A stretch of 64,000 bases of DNA from positions 1 through 64,000 of the forward strand of contig QWII01000034.1 of NCBI GenBank assembly GCA_021405325.1. Direction: 5' to 3'. The notes under the pieces are model-generated. The model was not told the DNA's origin, made no database searches, and saw only the letters and a list, made by a program, of their open reading frames with translations. The position numbers and the translations under genes were made by a program. Source of the stretch: Caldilinea sp. CFX5. Lineage in GTDB: Bacteria > Chloroflexota > Anaerolineae > Caldilineales > Caldilineaceae. Each line of letters begins with the position of its first letter. Position 1 is the stretch's first letter. Shown here piece after piece: positions 1 through 7,945 of this stretch.

Positions 1-135
1 AACAAAGCAAATTTTTAACTTAGATAGATAGGAAGAAGCACTGCTTTTGATCCGTGCCGAGTACTTCTTGGGTGCTTATCCATGTATTACTTGCGCTGTG
101 GTATGTTAGATAACGAGCAAATGAGGGTTACACTT

Positions 136-417
136 ATGTTCATCACCGTTGAGGGCGTCTATCGGAACGATAAGGTTGAACCCCTGGAAGTGCCGGATGA
201 GATTGCTGCTGACGAAAGCGTTGAAAGGCGGGTGCTTGTGACTTTTCTGTCGCCAACTGCCGTCAATTTACAAGCGCGTGGCATTACGGAAGCCCAAGCC
301 GCCAAATTACGCACCCGCCTCGCGACCTTTGCTGAGGATTGGAGCGATGAAAGTAAGCTGTTTACTCACCGTTGCGGCGGCGGCGCTAACACCTCTTGCA
401 TGGCATCATCCACATAG
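136..417 (+). CDS. Antitoxin-like small protein with altered C-terminus
   Basis: The N-terminal ~70 residues (starting MFITVEGVYRNDKVEPLEVP) resemble small cyanobacterial/Chloroflexota proteins that often sit upstream of PIN-domain toxins. Those normally end with FAEDW followed by a short acidic tail. Here FAEDW is followed by an unrelated Ser/Cys/Gly-rich tail that runs antisense into the end of the DUF2085 gene, and no toxin follows. ATG at 136 is preferred because GAGGG lies eight bases upstream; an in-frame start at 82 has no such site. The gene is probably a truncated remnant, with the break near 350. The family link is from memory of sequence style, not a search. Confidence 0.4.
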   Translation: MFITVEGVYRNDKVEPLEVPDEIAADESVERRVLVTFLSPTAVNLQARGITEAQAAKLRTRLATFAEDWSDESKLFTHRCGGGANTSCMASST

Positions 418-1055
418 GGGTAGGCAAACCAGACCGCCGCCGCCCCAAAAAGGGCGCCGGTCAACGTGCGCAATTCCCAGTTGCTTTCGCGTAGTCCCAC
501 CAATTGGGTCAAGCCATCCACCCCAATCGGAATCAGGAAAATGAGAAAGAGCCAGAGCGGTAACTGCCGCACTCGGCGACGCACCAACGCATAGAGCAAG
601 CCGGCGGCCAGCACCGCGCCATAGATCGCCAGATCGCGCTGACAGAGGGCGGTCTTGAAGCCAAGCGCCGGATTGCCGATAAACTGGCGCTGTTGCAAGA
701 GATTCAAGCCTTCCCGCATCCCGTTGGCTTCCAGATCGGGCATCAACGGCACAGGGTTGGAACCAAAGAGGAAATAACTGTGGTCGGGCAGTTGATGACA
801 GGTGAAGGAGTAGAGACCATAGATCACCCGCGCCGGTGTCAACCAGCCCACTTCCATGAAGACCGGCGCCGCCAACGGCAATAGAAAGTAGAGCGCCCAG
901 GCCGTATTGAAGATCGCCAGCCAGTGGCGCGCAATGCCATTGATCAACCGATCCACGCCATCGGCAAAGGCGCTGCGGGGCAAGGGCGCCGGTCGCTGAT
1001 GCGGCGGTGGCGCTGCGGGGGGCGTGCCGGGTGGGGGTAAAGCGGGGCCGGTCAT
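366..1055 (-). CDS. DUF2085 integral membrane protein
   Basis: About 229 residues with a Pro-rich N-terminus, then four to five hydrophobic segments. The DUF2085 hallmark SFTCHQLPDHS lies near residue 86, and a second conserved cysteine occurs in ALCQRDLAIYG near residue 138. The function of the family is unknown; the conserved Cys/His suggest metal or redox chemistry in the membrane. It is the last gene of the cytochrome c maturation cluster. The ATG at 1055 shares its A with the stop codon of the glutaredoxin-like gene, so translation is probably coupled. A TTG one codon earlier is the alternative start. Confidence 0.8.
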   Translation of the reverse strand: MTGPALPPPGTPPAAPPPHQRPAPLPRSAFADGVDRLINGIARHWLAIFNTAWALYFLLPLAAPVFMEVGWLTPARVIYGLYSFTCHQLPDHSYFLFGSNPVPLMPDLEANGMREGLNLLQQRQFIGNPALGFKTALCQRDLAIYGAVLAAGLLYALVRRRVRQLPLWLFLIFLIPIGVDGLTQLVGLRESNWELRTLTGALFGAAAVWFAYPYVDDAMQEVLAPPPQR

Positions 1056-1357
1056 CAACGGCGCCCTTTCTGCCGGCTCGCCGCCGCTAGCGCTTGGGCT
1101 TGGCGCTCCTGTTCCACTTCCTGAGCTATGCGCAGCGCATTATAGAGATTCTGCCAGGTGTGGGGCGGGTAAAGCAGCGGATGCTCTTCAATGTCTACCA
1201 CCGGAATTAGGTAGCGAAAGCGGGCAAAGAGTTCCGGGTCTTCTTCAATATTTCGTTCAAAGAGCGCAAAGCCAAACTCCGGCTGCACTGAAAGCAGATC
1301 GGCTTTGACTTCTTCGCAGAGATGGCATTCGGGTTTGCTGTAGAGAGTAATTTGCAT
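1055..1357 (-). CDS. Glutaredoxin-like (DUF836) thiol protein
   Basis: A 100-residue thioredoxin-fold protein starting MQITLYSKPECHLCEE, with a CxxC site at Cys11 and Cys14 and a cis-Pro region in LIPVVDIEEH. It matches the DUF836/glutaredoxin-like family in length and motif. It lies between the CcdA-like gene and DUF2085, suggesting a cytoplasmic partner in thiol electron transfer for cytochrome c maturation (inference). The reading frame stays open upstream to 1435, but that extension only reads through a 27-bp palindrome, so the start at 1357 is chosen. Confidence 0.8.
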   Translation of the reverse strand: MQITLYSKPECHLCEEVKADLLSVQPEFGFALFERNIEEDPELFARFRYLIPVVDIEEHPLLYPPHTWQNLYNALRIAQEVEQERQAQALAAASRQKGRR

Positions 1358-1368
1358 TTGGTTGGTTG

Positions 1369-1433
1369 GTTCGTTAGGTGGTTGGTGCGTTGGTTGAGCC
1401 TGTCGAAACCAACGCACCAACCACCTAACGAAC
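1369..1433. repeat. 27-bp perfect inverted repeat between ccdA-like and glutaredoxin-like genes
   Basis: Arms 1369-1395 and 1407-1433 are perfect reverse complements around an 11-base loop containing GAGCCTGTCGA. It sits just after the stop of the CcdA-like gene and upstream of the glutaredoxin-like start. No T-run follows, so it is not a classic intrinsic terminator. It could stabilise mRNA or tune expression within the operon. It belongs to the palindrome class seen throughout the window. Confidence 0.85.
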
Positions 1434-1434
1434 A

Positions 1435-2346
1435 TTATTTATTACTGCCACTTAACGCCGCCCCGCTCAGATAGCCGAGATAGGCCGGCACCAGGGGGAG
1501 GACGCAGGGGCTGATAAAGCTGATGACGCCGGCGATAAAGGCTAGGGGCGCGGCGGCGAGAAAGCTCAGGCTGATAATGTCGCCGCCGGTGCCGGAGGCT
1601 ACCGCCACTTGATCTTCCAGGGCAAAGACCCATTCGTTGAGGAAGAAGAAGCGGGTGGTCAAGAGCGCCAGGCTGTCGGTCCAGAGCAGATAGGCGACAT
1701 AGAGCAGGAAGATGCCGCTGACAATGCTCACAATGTTGGCGCGCCGGTTGAGGCGGCGCAGGAAGCGGGTCGCGCTGCTAAAGGCGGCGCCGGTGATCAG
1801 AAAGGGGATACCCAGGCCGAGGCTGTAAATGGCTAACAACCCGGCCCCCTGCCCGGCGGTCGCACTGTCTTGCGCCAGGAAGAAGATGCTGGCAAGAATC
1901 GGCCCAACACAGGGCAACCAACCGGCGCTAAAACTAACCCCCAGCAAAGCGCTGCTTAGGTAGCCCCACCCCTTGTTGACCGTGTGCATCTCGGCCACAC
2001 GTCGCTCGGTGTAGAGGAGGGTGTTGAAGAAATCTAAAATGCCGGCCAACGCCACCGCCGCCGGGTTAGCTTGCAGATCCGGTCGCTGCTGGATCTGTTG
2101 CACCAGCCAACGAAAGACCCCCATTGTCACCAGCGCAAAGATGACCAACAAAATGGCGCCAAAGCGTTGAATCGGCGGTAAGTAGCTGTTGAGGCTCTGT
2201 CCCAGTAACCCCGCGGCCGAGCCAATCAACGTAAAGACGGCGCCAAAGCCAATCACAAAGGCCAGCGCGTGCAGAAAGATCACCAGGCGATTGCTCTGCG
2301 CCCGTTGCGGCAGGGGAATTTGCTGGGGTTGCACCAATTCACTCAT
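1435..2346 (-). CDS. CcdA-like thiol-disulfide transporter, apparently circularly permuted
   Basis: A 303-residue polytopic membrane protein. CcdA/DsbD-type proteins carry the first cysteine motif (SPCVLPLVPAYL) in the first membrane helix and the second (GWxPCxGP) in the fourth. Here GWLPCVGPIL comes first (Cys146), while FISPCVLPLVPAYLGYLSG is at the extreme C-terminus (Cys281). The N-terminus (LHALAFVIGFGAVFTLIG) matches the part that normally follows the first helix. The order is therefore helices 2-6 then 1, with a ~30-residue linker before the last helix. If helix 6 ends outside, where helix 1 normally begins, topology is conserved. The role would be carrying reducing equivalents across the membrane for apocytochrome c thiols. 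Confidence 0.85.
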   Translation of the reverse strand: MSELVQPQQIPLPQRAQSNRLVIFLHALAFVIGFGAVFTLIGSAAGLLGQSLNSYLPPIQRFGAILLVIFALVTMGVFRWLVQQIQQRPDLQANPAAVALAGILDFFNTLLYTERRVAEMHTVNKGWGYLSSALLGVSFSAGWLPCVGPILASIFFLAQDSATAGQGAGLLAIYSLGLGIPFLITGAAFSSATRFLRRLNRRANIVSIVSGIFLLYVAYLLWTDSLALLTTRFFFLNEWVFALEDQVAVASGTGGDIISLSFLAAAPLAFIAGVISFISPCVLPLVPAYLGYLSGAALSGSNK

Positions 2347-2458
2347 AACTATACTCCCTGTAACGAAATGACTGAATCGAACGCGGATGGCGCGCTGATC
2401 GAACAGATTTGCGCGGATGTTTCATCTGTTGAGCTAGGACAGAAGTACGGGCATCCGC

Positions 2459-2543
2459 TTGCCGATGCCCTGGGGCGACCGCAAAGGGATGCCCCTACGT
2501 TTTGCCGATACCCTGGGGCGACCGCAAGGGTACGCCCCTACGT
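2459..2543. repeat. Two tandem ~42-bp units of the GGGGCGACCGC repeat family
   Basis: Units at 2459-2500 and 2501-2543 share the pattern TTGCCGAT(A)CCCTGGGGCGACC...CCCCTACGT. The core GGGGCGACCGCAAGGGT recurs in the palindrome at 25520-25600, and GTAGGGGCG also occurs at 13147-13212. The unit lies between ccmD and the CcdA-like gene, the largest gap in the operon (2347-2593). No gene was found in that gap. Confidence 0.8.
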
Positions 2544-2593
2544 TGGCGTTTGATCGGCAAAAATCCGTTCCTTCCCAAATCCGCTGTAGTGTT

Positions 2594-2728
2594 CTACCTG
2601 CGCTCCCGCACCTGCTCTTCGAGCGAACGCAATTCCTGTTCCAATTGGCCCTGGCGTTGGCCCAGATACATGACATAGAGCGTGACCAATAGCCAGAGAC
2701 CGATAAATGCGGCGGCTAAGTAAACCAT
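2594..2728 (-). CDS. ccmD: CcmD-like small membrane protein
   Basis: A 44-residue ORF starting MVYLAAAFIGLWLLVTLYVM, with one N-terminal membrane helix followed by a charged Gln/Glu/Arg-rich tail ending EEQVRERR. This is the size and shape of CcmD, the small protein that helps release holo-CcmE from the CcmABC complex. It starts two bases after the ccmC stop, exactly where ccmD usually sits. Identification rests on position and architecture because the family is poorly conserved in sequence. Confidence 0.8.
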   Translation of the reverse strand: MVYLAAAFIGLWLLVTLYVMYLGQRQGQLEQELRSLEEQVRERR

Positions 2729-2730
2729 AA

Positions 2731-3480
2731 TTATTCGACCTCCTCACGTAAGGCGTCAACCCGATCCTGCAACCGCAATTGCCGCCAGCGGAAAATGAGT
2801 AATGCACTAAACAAGAAACAGTAACCAATCGTCGCCACCCAGAGCGTCTGGGTCATGGTCTCACCGATGTTAAAGCCCCCCTGCGCTTCCGGGTTGGCGC
2901 CATTAAAGACCACGGGGTGAATCGAGCGGAACCAGCGGGCGCTGTAGTAGGTCAGCGGTACGCTCAAGAAGGCAAAGAGCGCATAGATACTGCTAAAGCG
3001 GGCGCGTGTCTGCCGGTTGTCAATCCCATTGCGGAAGAGCAGATAGGCAATGTAGATCAAAAGGGTGATCGTCACCGTCGTCAAGCGGGGGTCCCACGTC
3101 CAGTAGGTGTTCCAGGTTGGCTTGGACCAGATCGAGCCGGCCAGCGTTGTGCTAAGCCCAAAGAGGACGCCGATCTCAACGCTTGCCTGCGTCACCCGGT
3201 CCCAATCCAAATCACGCTTCACCAAATAGACAATGCTGCCAAGAACGGACATGAGAAACGCCACCAGCGCACCGATGACTGATCCCATGTGAATATAAAA
3301 GATGCGTTGCGCCGCCTGCTCATCGCCGGCCAGGTTGACCGCCGGTTTGGCATATAAAAGTGACGCCCAGATCACCGCGCCCATGGCAATCGCCGTCAAC
3401 AGACTAAGGATCAGCCAGCCGGTCTGGTTGGCGCGCCGGGGGGTGCTGGTTGTTGTGGCAGAAAAGGTTGTTGTACTCAT
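2731..3480 (-). CDS. ccmC: Haem exporter/delivery protein CcmC
   Basis: About 249 residues with six hydrophobic segments. The Trp-rich haem-handling motif appears as WNTYWTWDPRLT near residues 123-134. Flanking histidines near residues 64 (IHMGS) and 188 (SIHPVVF) are in the places where CcmC binds haem. CcmC loads haem onto CcmE outside the membrane. ATG at 3480 is preferred over a TTG eight codons upstream that overlaps ccmB. It lies eight bases after the ccmB stop, within the ccmABCD operon. Confidence 0.93.
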   Translation of the reverse strand: MSTTTFSATTTSTPRRANQTGWLILSLLTAIAMGAVIWASLLYAKPAVNLAGDEQAAQRIFYIHMGSVIGALVAFLMSVLGSIVYLVKRDLDWDRVTQASVEIGVLFGLSTTLAGSIWSKPTWNTYWTWDPRLTTVTITLLIYIAYLLFRNGIDNRQTRARFSSIYALFAFLSVPLTYYSARWFRSIHPVVFNGANPEAQGGFNIGETMTQTLWVATIGYCFLFSALLIFRWRQLRLQDRVDALREEVE

Positions 3481-3488
3481 TGTATGTT

Positions 3489-4295
3489 CTATGCTTCCTC
3501 CCAAATCAAATCAAAGACCAAGAATGCCGCCGTCAGAAAGATGAGATCAAAGCCGGTTAACATCCCCAGCCAATTTTGAAAGTGGCTCCAATCGCGCCCG
3601 TCCAACACCTGTTCCGTCACCTTGATGCCGGCCATAAAGACCGGCGCCAACACCGGCAGCAGGAGGATGGGCAACATACTTTCGCGCGCCCGAATTGTCG
3701 CCGTCAACGCGGCAAAGAGGGTGCCGACCCCCACATAGCCGATGATGCCCAACGCCAGCGCCACCAAAATCCAGAAGCGAAACAAGTTGACATCAAAGAT
3801 AAAGAGAATCACCGGCAGCAGGACAATGGTCATCAACAGTAAAAAGAGCAAGTTGGCAAGAAACTTGCCCAGGTAGAGTGCCGTGCGATCCACCGGCGCC
3901 AGCAGCAGCGCCATGAGCGTCTGCCGGTCAGCTTCGGCGCTAAAGCTGCGGTTCAAGCCCAGCGTGCCGCTAAAGAGCAACACCCCCCACAGCACTCCCG
4001 GCGCCACCATCGTCGCTTGGGGGACGCGCAGGTCAAAGGCCATGCCAAAGATAATCACCGCCAGCGCGCTAAAGGCGGCCATTACCACAATGATCTCTTT
4101 GGCGCGCAACTCGATGCGCAAATCTTTGGCCAGGATCTGCCAGACTTTGCGCCAGTAGCCGGCAAAGGAACGGCCAGTACGCATAACGACCGGGGAGGTA
4201 ACTAACTGCTGCACCGTCACCGCGTCCGGCGTCGCACCTGTACCTGACTTACTGTTCGCTTCGACTGTTGAAGAGGCTTGCAACGAAAGAGTCAT
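3489..4295 (-). CDS. ccmB: Haem ABC exporter permease CcmB
   Basis: A 268-residue protein with a ~45-residue soluble N-terminus and about six membrane helices. It contains the CcmB pattern FSGTLGLNRSFSAEADR, followed by LLLAPVDRTALYLGKFL. It is the membrane subunit that, with CcmA and CcmC, uses ATP to release haem-loaded CcmE. The start codon overlaps the ccmA stop (ATGA), giving translational coupling. Confidence 0.93.
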   Translation of the reverse strand: MTLSLQASSTVEANSKSGTGATPDAVTVQQLVTSPVVMRTGRSFAGYWRKVWQILAKDLRIELRAKEIIVVMAAFSALAVIIFGMAFDLRVPQATMVAPGVLWGVLLFSGTLGLNRSFSAEADRQTLMALLLAPVDRTALYLGKFLANLLFLLLMTIVLLPVILFIFDVNLFRFWILVALALGIIGYVGVGTLFAALTATIRARESMLPILLLPVLAPVFMAGIKVTEQVLDGRDWSHFQNWLGMLTGFDLIFLTAAFLVFDLIWEEA

Positions 4296-5050
4296 GCCTG
4301 TACCGCCAAGTTGTTATCTACCAAGTTGTGATCTACCTTGTTTTCGACCATTTGTAACTGCTTCATCGTCTGCGCGTCCAGGTTGGCGACCGCGCCATGA
4401 TAGCTAATTGTACCACGCAACAGCAGCGCGACCGAATTGGCCCACCCCAGTGCCCGTTCCAGGTTGTGGGTGGAAAAGAGAATCGCCCGCCGCTTATCGC
4501 TCAGTTGTTGCAACAAGGTCTGTAACATGAGCGCACTCTGTTGATCCAGCCCCGTATCCGGCTCATCAAGCAGCAGCACCGGCGGGTCATGCAAAATGGC
4601 ACGGGCAATCGCCAACCGTTGCTGCATCCCGCGACTGTAGGTGCGCACCAGATCATGGCGCCGTCGCCACAGATCCACCGCCTGGAGAATCGCCTCCACG
4701 CGTGCCTTGCTCTCCTGCAAATCATAGAGGTTGGCAAAAAAGGTCAGATTTTCCAACCCGCTCAGGTGATCATAGAGCAGCGGCGCATGGCTCACCAGAC
4801 CGATATAGCGGCGCAACTCAGCGCCCGCCTTCGTCATCGGCACGCCGCCCAGCACAATCTCGCCGCGATCGGCCCTGAGCAAACCGGCAATAATGCGCAA
4901 CAGCGTGCTTTTGCCGGCGCCATTCGCGCCCAGCAACGCCACGACTTCGCCCTCGCCAACGGCCAGGTTGACCCCTTTCAGGATCGGCTTGGTGGCATAG
5001 CGCTTATGGAGATTATCGACATGAATCAGCGGCAGGTGAACGTTTGTCAC
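4292..5050 (-). CDS. ccmA: Haem exporter ATPase CcmA
   Basis: An ABC ATPase of about 252 residues. Walker A GANGAGKST is near 41-49, the signature YSRGMQQR near 138-145, Walker B LLLDEP near 159-164 and the switch histidine in STHNLE near 195. The C-terminal ~25 residues are a short Asn/Asp-rich extension. GTG at 5050 is chosen because homology begins there (HVDNLHKRYATKP) and an AAGGGG box lies upstream. The open frame reaches 5260 but that part overlaps the end of ccmE and reads as non-protein. It is the energy-coupling subunit for CcmE release. Confidence 0.92.
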   Translation of the reverse strand: MTNVHLPLIHVDNLHKRYATKPILKGVNLAVGEGEVVALLGANGAGKSTLLRIIAGLLRADRGEIVLGGVPMTKAGAELRRYIGLVSHAPLLYDHLSGLENLTFFANLYDLQESKARVEAILQAVDLWRRRHDLVRTYSRGMQQRLAIARAILHDPPVLLLDEPDTGLDQQSALMLQTLLQQLSDKRRAILFSTHNLERALGWANSVALLLRGTISYHGAVANLDAQTMKQLQMVENKVDHNLVDNNLAVQA

Positions 5051-5202
5051 AAGTGAACCAATTACCCCTTTTGAACAGATGCGTATAACGATCCAATGCA
5101 GCTTCGGTAGATAGTTACAGATGCTTAACAAAGAACAAACCGGGTGCAAGCTGCTCTCCCGGTTTGTCAGAAATTCAAAAACAGCACGCCTTGCGTTATG
5201 AA

Positions 5203-5691
5203 CTAGCGGATGGCTTCCACATGAATCTCTTCCGGCTCTTCCTCGTAGCGGCTGGGGCATTTGAGCAGCAAGGTTTGCGCTTCAAAGGTGCCGTCAGGCT
5301 TCAATTCGCCCTCGATAATCGCAGATGCAGCCCGCTGGAAGTTATCGGGGCGAGGACCGTAGAAGACGATGGGCAAGGTTTGGTCGCCGCTTTCGTCTTG
5401 GATGGCGAATTTGAGGGTGATCTGCTCGGCATTCCAATCTTCGGTGCCGCCCACGACATTGCCGCTGACCCGCACCCGTTGGCCTTCAATCTGCGGGCGT
5501 TCGGCATAGAGTTCGGCCACGGTCATGTAATAGGCGCCGGTCGTCTGTGTGGCGCGTACAATCTGGTAGCCCAAATAACCGACAAAGAGCAGCAACAACA
5601 AGCCGCCAATGATAAATTTTTGGTTGTAGCCAACGACCCGCTTTTGCGCCAACTCCGTGGGAATGGTCGGGCGATAAACATCTTGCGCCAT
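5203..5691 (-). CDS. ccmE: Haem chaperone CcmE, CxxxY type
   Basis: A 162-residue protein with one membrane helix (about residues 25-46) and an OB-fold extracytoplasmic domain. The haem-attachment site is LLKCPSRYEEEP, with Cys145 and Tyr149, i.e. a CxxxY motif instead of the usual HxxxY. Cys-type CcmE is known from archaea and sulfate reducers (the variant System I). It is first of the core ccm genes, directly after DUF2007. A ~150-bp gap separates it from ccmA. Confidence 0.92.
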   Translation of the reverse strand: MAQDVYRPTIPTELAQKRVVGYNQKFIIGGLLLLLFVGYLGYQIVRATQTTGAYYMTVAELYAERPQIEGQRVRVSGNVVGGTEDWNAEQITLKFAIQDESGDQTLPIVFYGPRPDNFQRAASAIIEGELKPDGTFEAQTLLLKCPSRYEEEPEEIHVEAIR

Positions 5692-5711
5692 AGCTCATCC
5701 TCTCCTTTGAC

Positions 5712-6071
5712 TTATTCGGCCTGATCTGCTTCCTCAGCATCCAGGTTCTCATTGCTCTGTAAAAGCGCCTCGGCTTTCTCCGCCAGCGCAGCCGGCACCA
5801 AGACTGCACTTTCGGCTAGGGTTCCGGTCGTCAGGCCAAAGATCGCGCCCAACACTTCGCCCCGAATGATAGCGGGGATGCCGGCGCTCTCCAGTCGGCC
5901 CTTGACAATCTGCGCTTCCATCTGGTTGGGCGCCACCCAAACGACAACCGGCTCCTGATCAACTGAACCACCAGTCGTCGCCGTTGTGCCTGTTTGCGTC
6001 TCTACCGCGTTGGCATCCCCCGGTCGCGACCGAAACCACCCAGCAAACCCTTCCGAAAGAACTGACATCAT
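5712..6071 (-). CDS. DUF2007-like small protein
   Basis: A 119-residue protein whose residues ~40-105 (VVVWVAPNQMEAQIVKGRLE, then GIPAIIRGE and VLVPAALAEKAEALL) match the DUF2007 'putative signal-transducing' fold. An acidic tail follows. The ~40-residue N-terminus is low complexity. It is the promoter-proximal gene of the ccm cluster, 20 bases before ccmE. Its biochemical role is unknown; co-transcription with ccmE is inferred from spacing. Confidence 0.75.
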   Translation of the reverse strand: MMSVLSEGFAGWFRSRPGDANAVETQTGTTATTGGSVDQEPVVVWVAPNQMEAQIVKGRLESAGIPAIIRGEVLGAIFGLTTGTLAESAVLVPAALAEKAEALLQSNENLDAEEADQAE

Positions 6072-6135
6072 AAGTTATATGTGAAATTCTTCTCAATGTC
6101 AAGTTTGCCTGTCAACGCTTATCCTTTGTGAGTAA

Positions 6136-6215
6136 GGTACACAGGTACACAGGTACACAGGTAGACAGGGAATAAGACTTATCTACCTGTGTACCGGTCT
6201 GCCTGTCTACCTCCC
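6136..6215. repeat. Octamer tandem repeat with partial inverted partner
   Basis: Four octamer units of the form GGTACACA/GGTAGACA run from 6136 to 6167, followed by a partly complementary stretch to 6215 (TACCTGTGTACC, CTGTCTACC). The same octamer type (GGTAGATA/GGTAGACA) recurs near 14281-14336. It lies between the DUF2007 and DUF952 genes. Confidence 0.8.
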
Positions 6216-6551
6216 CTAGTAACTAAACGGCAAGAAATCACCGTTCGGATTGCGTGGAAAGGCTATGACATCCACAATGGCTGTCCGGTCGATAGGGCCG
6301 TAGACATGCGGAAAGAGATGTCCATCCGCCGCCTCCCAGCGCACCGCTGCGGTCAGCCGCTCCGTTTCGACACACAAAATCAGAAATGACCCAGGGATCG
6401 GCCGATAAAAGGCATTGCCCACAATCACCAAGCGTTCCGGCTCACGCGTACAGTGGATAAACCCTTCGGTCGCCAACGTAGCTGCGCGATAGGGTTCATC
6501 CGCCGGTTGCGCCTGCCAAACTGCCGCCGGCAGCAAGTGAAAGATGATCAT
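6216..6551 (-). CDS. DUF952 family protein
   Basis: A 111-residue protein starting MIIFHLLPAAVWQ, with EGFIHCTREPERL and HLFPHVYGPIDRTAIVDV, the pattern of DUF952 (structurally related to ADP-ribosyl-transfer folds; function unknown). ATG at 6551 lies two bases after the stop of the MBL-fold gene, so the two are likely co-translated. A longer in-frame start inside the MBL gene is rejected. Confidence 0.8.
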   Translation of the reverse strand: MIIFHLLPAAVWQAQPADEPYRAATLATEGFIHCTREPERLVIVGNAFYRPIPGSFLILCVETERLTAAVRWEAADGHLFPHVYGPIDRTAIVDVIAFPRNPNGDFLPFSY

Positions 6552-6555
6552 CGAC

Positions 6556-7203
6556 TTATGCGCCCATTGCTGCCACCCCCACAAAGGGGTTGGACTCACG
6601 TTCTTCGCCAATGCTCGTCGCCGGCCCATGACCGGGGTAGACTACGTAATCGTCGGGCAGGGTGAACAATTGCTCACGAATGCTTTTTAACAGGGTCGGC
6701 CCGTCAGCCAGCGGTAGATCGAAGCGGCCAATGCTGCCTTGAAAGAGCGTATCACCGCCGAAAACTTGTTGTCCGTTGTGATCGACAAAGACGACATGGC
6801 CCGGTGCATGGCCGGGGGTAAAGCGCACTTCCAGCACCTCTTTGCCAAAGTGAATTTGCTGTCCATGTTCTAAAAATTCATCGGGGTCGGCAACCGGATC
6901 CACTTCCGAATCAAGCCAAAGCCGCACCCGCTCCGGCACATCGCGTAGAATCGGCAGATCCGCCGGGTGCAGGCAGAAGGGGGCTTTGGTGGCTGCCCTG
7001 AGGGCGTTCACCGCCAGCACATGGTCAAAATGGGCATGGGTATTGATGATCCGCTCAATCGTCAACCCCTCCTGTTGCACCACCCGCAGGATACCGCGCG
7101 CATTGTCGCCGGGGTCAATAATAACACCTTTTAACGTCTTTTCACAGCCTAGTACATAACAATTCTCTTGCAATAACCCGACAGTGAGTCCTTTGACAAT
7201 CAT
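6556..7203 (-). CDS. MBL-fold metallo-hydrolase (glyoxalase II-like)
   Basis: A 215-residue single-domain metallo-beta-lactamase fold. The metal motif THAHFDHV gives His56, His58, Asp60 and His61. Further ligands lie in TPGHAPGH, GGDTLF and YPGHGP. The size and motifs match small hydroxyacylglutathione hydrolase-like enzymes; the true substrate is unknown. It is followed closely by the DUF952 gene. Confidence 0.88.
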   Translation of the reverse strand: MIVKGLTVGLLQENCYVLGCEKTLKGVIIDPGDNARGILRVVQQEGLTIERIINTHAHFDHVLAVNALRAATKAPFCLHPADLPILRDVPERVRLWLDSEVDPVADPDEFLEHGQQIHFGKEVLEVRFTPGHAPGHVVFVDHNGQQVFGGDTLFQGSIGRFDLPLADGPTLLKSIREQLFTLPDDYVVYPGHGPATSIGEERESNPFVGVAAMGA

Positions 7204-7341
7204 GACCTTCTACCTGCTTACTACGGCGTTGTAATCATTCCGTTCACAGAGTATACCGCGAAAACGCAACGAGGCCCAGAGGAAAATTGCACAAAATCTC
7301 TGTGGATCTCTGCGCCTTCTCGGCGCCCTCTGTGAACCTTG

Positions 7342-7773
7342 TTATTCTTCATCGTGTTCGCGCCATTCGTGCAACCGCTCCGGCGTGCAGAGCCAGGACT
7401 GGCTCCACTTGGCGATCTCGCGAATGACACATTGGAGTTGACTGCCCATTTCGGTCAGGCTATATTCAACATGGGGCGGAATGGCGCTGATCTGCACGCG
7501 CCGGATCATGCCCTCATCCTCCAGCATCTTAAGTCGGCTACTGAGGGTGCTGGGGTTGACGCCACCCAACGCATCCTGTAATTCACAAAAGCGGCGCGAA
7601 CGATTATCGAGCAGCGTCTTGACAATCTGCAACGTCCATTTCTGGCCGATAATGCGCGCCGCCACCTCCACCGGGCAGAGCAACGGATCGACCTCCGGGC
7701 GCGTCAGGTTGGCCTCGCCATACGCTTGATAGTCACCTGCCGGTTCCCGCCGGACTCGTTCCAAAACATCCAT
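7342..7773 (-). CDS. HxlR-family winged-helix regulator
   Basis: A 143-residue regulator with the HxlR signature CPVEVAARIIGQKWTLQIV near residue 33, then CELQDAL, STLSSRLKMLEDEGMIRR and EYSLTEMG. HxlR proteins act as dimers and often sense electrophiles or oxidants; Cys33 is at the conserved family position. ATG at 7773 follows GAGGA. The gene is preceded by a strong promoter carrying a perfect palindrome at 7958-7971, so autoregulation is likely. Confidence 0.88.
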   Translation of the reverse strand: MDVLERVRREPAGDYQAYGEANLTRPEVDPLLCPVEVAARIIGQKWTLQIVKTLLDNRSRRFCELQDALGGVNPSTLSSRLKMLEDEGMIRRVQISAIPPHVEYSLTEMGSQLQCVIREIAKWSQSWLCTPERLHEWREHDEE

Positions 7774-7945
7774 AAGCCATCCTCACTGCGTCCCCGCCAC
7801 CCACACAGGTTCTGTTGTTTCAGCTATAGAGATTCAGATAATCATTCTGGGTAGAGAAACCTAGTTTCTTAGCACGGGTCTTTTTCTGAACATCTATACC
7901 TTGATGAAACGGCGCTAAACAGACGCAAAACTCATCCATTTCGTT

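Noticed and set aside
2434..2692. Small open frames on both strands in the ccdA-ccmD gap
   Set aside because: They only read through the tandem GGGGCGACCGC units. The real gene there is the 44-residue ccmD in another frame.
4541..5056. A 171-codon plus-strand open frame opposite ccmA
   Set aside because: It is antisense to a well-supported ABC ATPase and lacks protein-like pattern.
5051..5260. Longer N-terminus for CcmA
   Set aside because: The extension overlaps the end of ccmE and reads as random sequence. Homology starts at about 5050.
6136..6215. Possible CRISPR array from regular short repeats
   Set aside because: The units are 8-base tandems without spacers. The same holds for 14281-14336 and 33261-33292.
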